A DNA stretch of 64,000 nt. It comes from Desulfobacterales bacterium. GTDB taxonomy: Bacteria > Desulfobacterota > Desulfobacteria > Desulfobacterales > CAFBRK01. Shown here one piece after another: positions 20,185-26,806 of the stretch. The DNA is taken from assembly GCA_021737185.1 (NCBI GenBank), contig JAIPEL010000005.1, positions 16,566-80,565 of the forward strand, read 5' to 3'. Below the pieces are notes generated by a model, which was given only the letters and a program-made list of their open reading frames with translations, was not told the DNA's origin and did not search any database. The stretch's first letter is position 1. Every line of letters begins with the position of its first letter. Made by a program: the position numbers and the translations under genes.

Positions 20185-21185
20185 AAAGCTCGCTTTATTC
20201 GGCTTTCGGCCTGGTGATTCGATCTTCCGAAAGAATATCCAACCTCCCGACTGCAGCTTGCACCGGCCAATCTCCTCCAGCCGATATCCAGGTCGAATTT
20301 ACATCCGGAGGGAAAGAGTCCCGCCCTGATCCGGATGAAATCCTGCTGCATGCTTTTGCAAACCCGGAGAATTGTTCTTCGCCGTTTCTATTGGTTTGGA
20401 AACACGCTGCAGACGGAGATTATCGTTTCAGATTCGACTCAAGCGTTGAATTCAAACTGCAGCGATCCGGACGGAAAATAACGGTCGCATGTGAATCATC
20501 CACGACGATGGACGAGGTCGCGGCCTATCTGCTTGGGCCTGTGATGGGATTGGCGCTGCGCATCAATGGGTTGGTTTGTCTCCATGCAAGCGCCGTAGTT
20601 TTTAAAAATCGGGCGATCGCCCTGATGGCGCCGCCCGGCCATGGCAAATCAACCCTTGCTGCCGCTTTTGCCAAAAGAGGCCACCCGGTGCTGACCGACG
20701 ACATCCTCGTTCTGGTCAAAGATGGAAATCAGTTGAAGATCCAGCCCTCCTACCCCCAGATCCGTTTGCTTCCGGTTGCCGTGGAGACCCTTTTCGGTCA
20801 TCGAGAGGCGTTGCCCCGGCTTTCGAGGAGCAATCCGAATCTGTCTAAACACGTCCTTGATTTAACCGGTCCCGATTATCGTTTCGCCGAAGAGGCCACT
20901 ATACTGAACGCCGTTTATACCGGGCTCGAAAGCGATCAGGCAAGTGCCACCAGGGTTAAGGATTTCAATTGCGTTGAGCGGTTTCTTGCAATGTGCGCAA
21001 ATCTTTACCTCCCCAACATAATAGATGAAAAAATGCACCGAACTCATTTCGAAGTCCTGGAAAACGCAGCCAAAGCAGTCCCGGTTCGCTGTATCGAAAC
21101 CCCCTGTCGAAATGCAATGACACCTTTTGATCTCTGTGATCTTATCCTGGATGATTACAACAGTCTTCAAAATATTTCGGGCTGA
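20181..21185 (+). CDS. HPr-kinase-like kinase of the lasso cluster
   Basis: A 334-residue protein related to the C-terminal domain of HPr kinase. It shows a P-loop PPGHGKST (151-158), the preceding LHASAV segment with His135, and a Walker B-like LTDDIL at 171-176. In paeninodin-type lasso clusters such a kinase phosphorylates the C-terminal residue of the precursor; here the precursor ends in Ser-Thr, which fits but does not prove it. The start is TTG at 20181, overlapping the precursor's TGA (TTGA), so the genes are translationally coupled. A sensory role like true HprK is unlikely in this context. Confidence 0.82.
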   Translation: MKSSLYSAFGLVIRSSERISNLPTAACTGQSPPADIQVEFTSGGKESRPDPDEILLHAFANPENCSSPFLLVWKHAADGDYRFRFDSSVEFKLQRSGRKITVACESSTTMDEVAAYLLGPVMGLALRINGLVCLHASAVVFKNRAIALMAPPGHGKSTLAAAFAKRGHPVLTDDILVLVKDGNQLKIQPSYPQIRLLPVAVETLFGHREALPRLSRSNPNLSKHVLDLTGPDYRFAEEATILNAVYTGLESDQASATRVKDFNCVERFLAMCANLYLPNIIDEKMHRTHFEVLENAAKAVPVRCIETPCRNAMTPFDLCDLILDDYNSLQNISG

Positions 21186-21208
21186 CATATGCTTTCGGGA
21201 GACGGCCC

Positions 21209-22330
21209 ATGAGCCATTCTTTGGCCGGCGCACTGGCGTTGATGCAGCCACACCTTGATCCGGCAATCGTTTCAGAAAAAGTTTTCGCGCGCATGGTCAA
21301 ACTTGCTTGCTTGCTGCCTCCGATCTATTGGGGCGGGTTTGAATGCCATTTGGGTGACGGGCCGCACAGTGTGGACTTTCACCAGGGGTACAACCAGGTT
21401 GAAGAGTTTGAAAAATTCGTTCACTTCTTTTCGGCAAGGCTGGGCTCGGGCAATCTGGATATTTTTAAACGGTTGAAACGCTTCAGATCTCAATGGGCGC
21501 TTTCCGGTTCACGCATTAACAAGGCGGTAGACAAGGTTAGTTTGGAATTCGATGTGATCCGAGCCGATGACACGACTCGGTGTCCTTGTATGTTTCTTTT
21601 TTTAAGCCCTTTCATCTCGTTGACTCCGACCGACAGCCGGTTAATGGAGCTTGTTCAATGTTTTGTGTCTCAAATGTTCGACGAGGCCACCGCAAAGCAA
21701 ATATGGGGAAGCGTCAAAAACCTTTCGCTAATTACGGATCATGCCGCGATTGGATACTTGGGAGCCATGACTTCTAGGGAAAAACGTGCGCTGCGCCTTG
21801 TCGTAGCAAAACTTCCATTGGAGAGACTCGCCAAGATTATCAACCATCTTAGTCCGGCAATTGATTCGATCCAAATTGACCCTCTCCTGTCGAAGCTGAA
21901 AGACAGCAACTGCGCCTTCTTCCTCAATTTGGACATTCTCTGCGATTCTATTTCTCCCCGGATCGGTATCGAGTGCTATCCGAAATCGACTACAGAAAGG
22001 CCGGACGGGTGGCCGGCATTATTGCGCCGATTTCAAGATCTTGGCTTGTGCAGCAAAGATCAGGCCGGTGCCTTGATTCAATGGCAGGGATTGACCACTC
22101 CTCAAAAGAGTAAAACTCCATGGCCTGCTGAACTGGTTTCAGCCTCACTGCTGAAACAACCTCACGAGTTCACGAGTTTCTCAAGAAGTTTAAATCATAT
22201 CAAAATCGATTTTTCACCGCTCAAAAGACCAAAGGCAAAGGCTTATCTCGAATTTAAACACGGCTGGATGGACTTGAAAAACAAATCATCTGAAGGCGCC
22301 GACAAAACTCGAAACAGGGAGAGAGAGTGA
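21209..22330 (+). CDS. Protein of unknown family in the lasso operon
   Basis: 373 residues; I do not recognise the family. It has no signal peptide, no P-loop and no obvious metal site. Strand-like segments recur (KVSLEFDVIR, CAFFLNLDILCD, RIGIECYP, HIKIDFSPLKRPKAKAYLEF) separated by helical parts, which suggests a repeated alpha/beta architecture. Its position between the kinase and the flavoprotein, with GGGAGA before ATG 21209 and a 4-base overlap with the next gene, says it works on or with the lasso product. A prenyltransferase-like (ABBA) fold is one guess, prompted by the reductase next door; the evidence is weak. Confidence 0.7.
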   Translation: MSHSLAGALALMQPHLDPAIVSEKVFARMVKLACLLPPIYWGGFECHLGDGPHSVDFHQGYNQVEEFEKFVHFFSARLGSGNLDIFKRLKRFRSQWALSGSRINKAVDKVSLEFDVIRADDTTRCPCMFLFLSPFISLTPTDSRLMELVQCFVSQMFDEATAKQIWGSVKNLSLITDHAAIGYLGAMTSREKRALRLVVAKLPLERLAKIINHLSPAIDSIQIDPLLSKLKDSNCAFFLNLDILCDSISPRIGIECYPKSTTERPDGWPALLRRFQDLGLCSKDQAGALIQWQGLTTPQKSKTPWPAELVSASLLKQPHEFTSFSRSLNHIKIDFSPLKRPKAKAYLEFKHGWMDLKNKSSEGADKTRNRERE

Positions 22331-23487
22331 GGGTCGATGTTGCCATCATCGGTGCCGGGCCTGCCGGCGGGATGGCCGCCGTCACGCTGGCGCGTTCCGG
22401 TTTGAAGGTCGTGCTGCTGGAAAAAGCGTCTTTGCCGCGGGAAAAACCCTGTGGCGGCGGCATTCCTAAAAATGCATTGAAAGAGTTAGACTGGGATTTT
22501 CAGTGTGTTGTTGAACAAAAGGTGACAAGGATCCGCTATTTGAACAACTTCCGTATGGAAAAAACGTATCCGATCTCAAAGCCGCTTTTGATGGTGAACA
22601 GAAAAAAATTCGACTATGAACTGATCTGTCACGCAGGAGCCATAGGAAAACAAGATTTCTCTGTCAGGGAAGGCTTCCCGGTCGAGAGCATCGAGGAAAG
22701 GGAGAATTCGGTTCGGATAAAGGGCTTAAACGGAGAAACGATTGCCGCCGACGTCGTGATCGCGACTGACGGCGCAAACAGTAGGGCAGGAAGGCAGATC
22801 GGGCTTGTTCAAGAGAGGGCCAAAATTCTGGCCCTGGACGCGGCTGTAGAAGTTTCCCCGAAAATTTTTGAAGAAATCAAAACGACTGCCACGTTCAACA
22901 TCTCCTGTCTGCCGCAGGGCTACGGCTGGATTTTCCCAAAAGACGGGTATCTGAGCTGCGGGGTGGGGGGGAGCTTAGCAAACAAGGGGTTGTCCGCTAT
23001 TTTTGATCATTTCATTCGAAAAAGCTTCCCCGATGGGGGCTTCAAAGTCATCGGAAAGAAAATACATCCGGTTCCCATTTTCACCGGCAGAAGCCGTCTT
23101 GCGACCCGGCGGCTCTGCCTGGCCGGGGATGCCGCCAGACTGGTAGACCCGGTCATGGGTGAGGGAATTCGATACGCCCTTCAAAGCGGGTCGATTGCGG
23201 CAAAATGTATAATGGATCTTTTTTGTGGGAGTGAAAAGAACGATTCAGCAGAGCCGGCGGGCGCAAGGGAGACAAACGGCCTCTTGGCCTACAGCAAAAC
23301 CATCCATCGCAGGATCGGCAGAGAACTTGACCTTTTATACCGATTCGCACTGCCCTTGTTCTGGGAGCAGCCGGAATTTTTCTACCGAAAATTCTTTTAT
23401 GAGGGTTTTAACTATCTGGAAACCTGCAGAGGACTTGCCCAAAAAATGGGACTTTCGGCGAGGGAAGTGCCGCATACATTGCGGTGA
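22327..23487 (+). CDS. FAD-dependent oxidoreductase, geranylgeranyl-reductase family
   Basis: A 386-residue flavoprotein. The N-terminal dinucleotide fold is clear (VAIIGAGPAGG, residues 6-15; acidic end of strand 2 in LLEKA), followed by the PCGGGIPKNAL loop typical of geranylgeranyl-reductase-like proteins, an ATDGANS motif, and the second FAD motif GDAARLVDPVMGEGI. The family reduces isoprenoid double bonds or acts as other hydroxylases or dehydrogenases. The GTG start (22327) overlaps the previous stop, so it belongs to the lasso operon. Its substrate is unknown: a prenyl group or the peptide itself are both possible. Confidence 0.85.
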   Translation: MRVDVAIIGAGPAGGMAAVTLARSGLKVVLLEKASLPREKPCGGGIPKNALKELDWDFQCVVEQKVTRIRYLNNFRMEKTYPISKPLLMVNRKKFDYELICHAGAIGKQDFSVREGFPVESIEERENSVRIKGLNGETIAADVVIATDGANSRAGRQIGLVQERAKILALDAAVEVSPKIFEEIKTTATFNISCLPQGYGWIFPKDGYLSCGVGGSLANKGLSAIFDHFIRKSFPDGGFKVIGKKIHPVPIFTGRSRLATRRLCLAGDAARLVDPVMGEGIRYALQSGSIAAKCIMDLFCGSEKNDSAEPAGARETNGLLAYSKTIHRRIGRELDLLYRFALPLFWEQPEFFYRKFFYEGFNYLETCRGLAQKMGLSAREVPHTLR

Positions 23488-23526
23488 ATTTACATGGAAG
23501 GGACGAGTCCAAACGCTGCGGTGACC

Positions 23527-23778
23527 TTATTCTAAAGCCTCATCTTGGGAAGAAAGAGGCTTTTTTTCTGTTTTCGAGGCAAAATGGCACCAGCGCATCC
23601 CCCAATCGAAGGCAAACGCCTGGCGAAGCTCCTCTGCTGTAAAATCATGCCCGGCTTGGGTGCCAACGGCAACGATTTTCTGCAAATCTCCAGGGTCTTT
23701 CAACTTCTCCAGCTTGCTCCGCAGCAATGGATCGCGGTAAACTTGTTGAATAAACGCCAGCGCAGGGTTCAGGGACAT
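23527..23778 (-). CDS. Nif11-type leader peptide (candidate RiPP precursor)
   Basis: An 83-residue protein on the opposite strand to the lasso operon. It matches the Nif11 leader pattern: hydrophobic N-terminal helix (ALAFIQQVYRDPLLRSKL), then LQKIVAVGTQAGHDFTAEEL and the DWGMRW tail motif. Nif11 domains serve as leaders of several RiPP classes, though some are stand-alone proteins. The C-terminal part after the leader is short and charged, with a single Cys (WCHFAS). ATG 23778 has AAGGAGG nine bases upstream, which rules out the longer open frame. Its 3' end overlaps the lasso operon terminator on the other strand. Confidence 0.8.
   Translation of the reverse strand: MSLNPALAFIQQVYRDPLLRSKLEKLKDPGDLQKIVAVGTQAGHDFTAEELRQAFAFDWGMRWCHFASKTEKKPLSSQDEALE
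23534..23567 (+). terminator. Intrinsic terminator of the lasso operon
   Basis: AAAGCCTC (23534-23541) pairs with GAGGCTTT (23556-23563) around a 14-base loop, and seven T follow the GAGGC. It lies 47 bases after the flavoprotein stop, and inside the 3' end of the Nif11 gene read on the other strand. Confidence 0.8.
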
Positions 23779-23810
23779 CGACCGCTGCCTCCTTTCCGGC
23801 ATAATGTCCA

Positions 23811-25013
23811 ATGAGAAAATTGCAGGCCTCGATGCTGCCGCTATATTATAGAGCGATCGCCATTTCCGCAAGAGTGGCACCGAATCCACAAGAGAGGGAA
23901 AGATTCGCTGCGGTCTTGCGGAACATTTCCGACATCTCTGCTTTGATCCGGCTGGCCGTCGAGGAGGAAACGGCCGGTTTGCTGTATACCTTCCTGTCAA
24001 AGGCCGACCTGCTGACAATGCTCGACGCAGACCAGAAAAATGTTCTGCACGGATGGTACGTTCAAACAGCGAGGGAAAATCTTCTCCATCTGTCTGCATT
24101 GAAACGACTTTTGGTGGAATTTCACAAGAATCGGATTCCTGTTGCCATGATCAAGGGAATGCCGCTGCTAACGGAGGTATACCAGGACATCGGTGTGAGG
24201 AAAATGGAGGACATCGATTTATGGATTCCTGAAAACCATCTCCTATCCGCACGCAGCTGCCTGAACGAAATCGGCTATCGCCAGGATCCGGTCTATACCC
24301 TCAAATTTCAAAAACCGGGCGTCACGATCGATCTGCATACCCATTTTTTGGGTGCGGATCGGATCCGCACCCGAAGGTACCTGTTTGACGAAAGCCCCGA
24401 AGATACGTTTCGAAACGCCCGCATCGTTTATTTAAACCATGCGCCGGTCCGCTGCCTTCGATCCTGCGACCAGGTTCTTTTTCTGTGGCTGCATGCGGCA
24501 AAACACAACCTCGGAAAATTGATTTGGCTGGTGGACATCTTCACCATCGTCCGAAAATGGAATGACGAGCAATGGGTGGATCTGGCTGCCCGGGCAGAAA
24601 ACCTGAAACAAACGGCGTCACTGGTGCGCTTGCTTTTTTTTCTCGAACAGCTTTTTGAGGTTCGCCATCAGGTTGATGAAAAAGCCCTTCCCACGGTAGC
24701 TTGTCCCTCCGCATCTGTCCGCTATCTGTTTCGCAGAAGAATAAAAAACGGCGCCCTTCCATTCTGGGCGCCGTTGATGCTTTTTTCTCCGGACCGCGGG
24801 TTTTCAAATCAACTGCGCTACGCCATCGAAACGCTCTTTCCCCGGCCCGAAATCCTCCGGGAGACATTCACCGGGTATCGATATCGGTTGAATTGGCCGC
24901 TGTACGGTCTGAGGTGTATACAGCTCGCTTGTATCGCCTGGAAAAAAGCAGGCGATATCTTAATGGGAGAAAAATCCACTCGAGGGGAAAATCAAGTCCC
25001 ACAGGGACATTGA
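23811..25013 (+). CDS. Nucleotidyltransferase-like protein (NTP_transf_5 type)
   Basis: 400 residues. The central part has the uncharacterised nucleotidyltransferase signature: IPVAMIKGMPLLTEVYQDIG followed by RKMEDIDLWI, with the DID metal ligands, then IDLHTHF and WLHAAKH. Such genes are recurrent partners of lasso clusters that also carry an HPr-kinase-like gene (e.g. paeninodin type), role unknown. It starts 32 bases from the divergent Nif11 start. ATG 23811 lacks a clear ribosome site; ATG 23832 with AGG five bases upstream is a good alternative. It lies beyond the operon terminator, so it probably has its own promoter. Confidence 0.78.
   Translation: MRKLQASMLPLYYRAIAISARVAPNPQERERFAAVLRNISDISALIRLAVEEETAGLLYTFLSKADLLTMLDADQKNVLHGWYVQTARENLLHLSALKRLLVEFHKNRIPVAMIKGMPLLTEVYQDIGVRKMEDIDLWIPENHLLSARSCLNEIGYRQDPVYTLKFQKPGVTIDLHTHFLGADRIRTRRYLFDESPEDTFRNARIVYLNHAPVRCLRSCDQVLFLWLHAAKHNLGKLIWLVDIFTIVRKWNDEQWVDLAARAENLKQTASLVRLLFFLEQLFEVRHQVDEKALPTVACPSASVRYLFRRRIKNGALPFWAPLMLFSPDRGFSNQLRYAIETLFPRPEILRETFTGYRYRLNWPLYGLRCIQLACIAWKKAGDILMGEKSTRGENQVPQGH
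23845..23871 (-). promoter_or_regulatory. Candidate promoter of the Nif11 gene
   Basis: Minus-strand TTGCGG (23866-23871), 15-base spacer, perfect TATAAT (23845-23850), about 67 bases upstream of the Nif11 ATG. It lies inside the 5' end of the divergent nucleotidyltransferase gene, so the two transcripts would overlap. The spacer is shorter than ideal. Confidence 0.4.
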
Positions 25014-25036
25014 GACCGGGAGAGGATATGGCCGTC

Positions 25037-26473
25037 TCATAAGACATCACGCAGTGGACGGCCCTTGGCCTGCCCCCAGCGGAGAAGGCGGCTGGGATCG
25101 GACTCGCTGACTTGAGGGGCGCTTTCCCTGGAAGATTCGATGACGGGTAAAAGGGTGATGATTCCCACCAGGAGCCAGAAAGGCTCCATAATCCGCACGA
25201 TAATAAAGGTGTTGGCTCCGACAGCGTGAAACAGCATCGCCACGTAACCGGCCGCAAAACCCTTCAAGAGTCCTTTGTGCAACGGATCCGACACTTGGCG
25301 CCAGGTGGCGCGAATCAAGCCGAACAGGGCGTACAGCAGATAACCGAAAGCCGCCAGCCCCAGAATTCCGGTTTCTACGATTACCCGAATGAACTGCGCG
25401 TCGATAAAAGTGTAGCCGGTCACCCCGAAGCCGAAGATCGGGTGCCGGGTCCAATCGGAAAGCCCGTTCTTCCAGCTCATCAACCGGGCGGACAACGAAG
25501 TATCCAGCCGGATATCACCGACCTGGAGCTGCTGCTCATGGTACCGTTGAGAAAAAGTGTAGGCAATTCGCTCTTTGACTGTCGAAGGTAAAAAAAGGGG
25601 ACTGGCAATCAAGCCGATGACCAAAAGGGGGAGAATGAATCGCCGCTTTTCGGACATATAGGCCAAAATAAAAATCGCCGGCAGCGCCGCCAGGTAAGAG
25701 GATCGAGACTGGGTCGCCATCAAAGGTGGGACGATGGCGGCGATGAGCACAAGCAGCTTCCACCGCAATTTTCGATCCCGCGTTGTCGACAGAATCCCTC
25801 CCGCCACCGCACCAATGAGAACGAGGTAGCCGCCTAAGGTGTTCGGCTCTCCTGCCTCGCCCTCGAAGGGCGCACTCACCCGTCCGCCGCCCGGGATCTG
25901 GGCCATGCCGATGACGGAAACGATGAAACAAGTCAAGAACAAACACCAGAGGATGCGCCTGAGATGCTGTTCATTTTGCACATGATTGGCCACCATGAAA
26001 AAAACGATGAAATATTCGAAATATTTCAAGACAAACAAAAAGCCGGTCTTTGGATCGACCCGCCCGGCCAACACACCGATCCCGGTGGAAAGGAGACAGG
26101 CCACCATGTAGTAGAAAATCGGACGGTTTAGGGGGGTTTTCAGAAACAGCCCCAGCTCCTTGTACACGGCATTCTTGGCAAACCATGAAAAACCGATGAT
26201 CACCAGCAAAAAATCGTCGAACCGCAGCGTTACACCTCTTCCGGAAGTCGCCCTCTCGGCCAATTGCCCGATTCCAATCTCCGGCGAAAGGAGCATGGAA
26301 AAGATCAGAATGTAGATTCCGACCTCGGTGTTGAGAAAGGTCAAAGCAAAAACAACGACCACCATCAGCGAGCCGAGAAGCAAAAAAGGTGGGTACTCGG
26401 CAGCCGTAAACCCGACCATCACCACCACGGTCAGAAAGAAGATGATGAACACGATAAGGCGGAAAAGAGGCAT
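25037..26473 (-). CDS. O-antigen ligase / polymerase-like membrane protein
   Basis: A 478-residue polytopic membrane protein with about 11-12 hydrophobic segments and a larger hydrophilic loop near residues 300-345 (QRYHEQQLQVGDIRLDTSLS, then RLMSWKNGLSDW and HPIFGFGVTGY). This layout is typical of the O-antigen ligase/Wzy superfamily, which polymerises glycan repeats or transfers them to an acceptor. Being next to a Wzc-type kinase and Wza-type exporter, it is probably the polymerase of the polysaccharide made by this locus. It is the last gene of the locus. Confidence 0.8.
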   Translation of the reverse strand: MPLFRLIVFIIFFLTVVVMVGFTAAEYPPFLLLGSLMVVVVFALTFLNTEVGIYILIFSMLLSPEIGIGQLAERATSGRGVTLRFDDFLLVIIGFSWFAKNAVYKELGLFLKTPLNRPIFYYMVACLLSTGIGVLAGRVDPKTGFLFVLKYFEYFIVFFMVANHVQNEQHLRRILWCLFLTCFIVSVIGMAQIPGGGRVSAPFEGEAGEPNTLGGYLVLIGAVAGGILSTTRDRKLRWKLLVLIAAIVPPLMATQSRSSYLAALPAIFILAYMSEKRRFILPLLVIGLIASPLFLPSTVKERIAYTFSQRYHEQQLQVGDIRLDTSLSARLMSWKNGLSDWTRHPIFGFGVTGYTFIDAQFIRVIVETGILGLAAFGYLLYALFGLIRATWRQVSDPLHKGLLKGFAAGYVAMLFHAVGANTFIIVRIMEPFWLLVGIITLLPVIESSRESAPQVSESDPSRLLRWGQAKGRPLRDVL

Positions 26474-26494
26474 GGGAGACTGGGGTCAGGGGTT

Positions 26495-26752
26495 TAGATT
26501 CAAAATTCCAGATTCAAGGTTCAAGATTCAGCTGAAGGAATTTTATACGAATCTTTTGGCTTTATCGGCCAGTTTGATCAATGGTGAAACTTCTGTCGGA
26601 GCCGCTGACGGTGGAGGGACGCGCTTTGTCGCGTCCGTGTTGCCAGCAATGACCCAATACCGGCCACGACGGAGCGTGGCCCTCCAACCTCCAAAACCCA
26701 AGGCGGGGGCAGGTCGGTTATTGCCGCCGGCTTCGACCGATGTTTCATACGA
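26495..26752. repeat. Family C remnant plus family A copy between wzc-like and ligase genes
   Basis: 26495-26533 is a short decayed family C array (GATTCAAGGTTCAAGATTC). 26570-26752 is a family A copy: AGTTTGATCAATGG, then the double palindrome from GGAGGGACGCGC to GTGGCCCTCC (26612-26695), and an end with GATGTTTCATACG. Nothing else is recognisable in 26474-26774. Confidence 0.85.
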
Positions 26753-26774
26753 AATATTCGATATTTTTTGACAT

Positions 26775-26806
26775 CATGATCAAATCGCGTCAGCGATTTG
26801 ATCATG
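26775..26806. repeat. Perfect palindrome at the 3' end of the Wzc-like gene
   Basis: CATGATCAAATCGC (26775-26788) and GCGATTTGATCATG (26793-26806) form a 14-bp stem with a 4-base loop. The stop codon of the kinase gene lies in the stem. No T-run follows on the minus strand, so it is not a standard intrinsic terminator. Confidence 0.85.
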
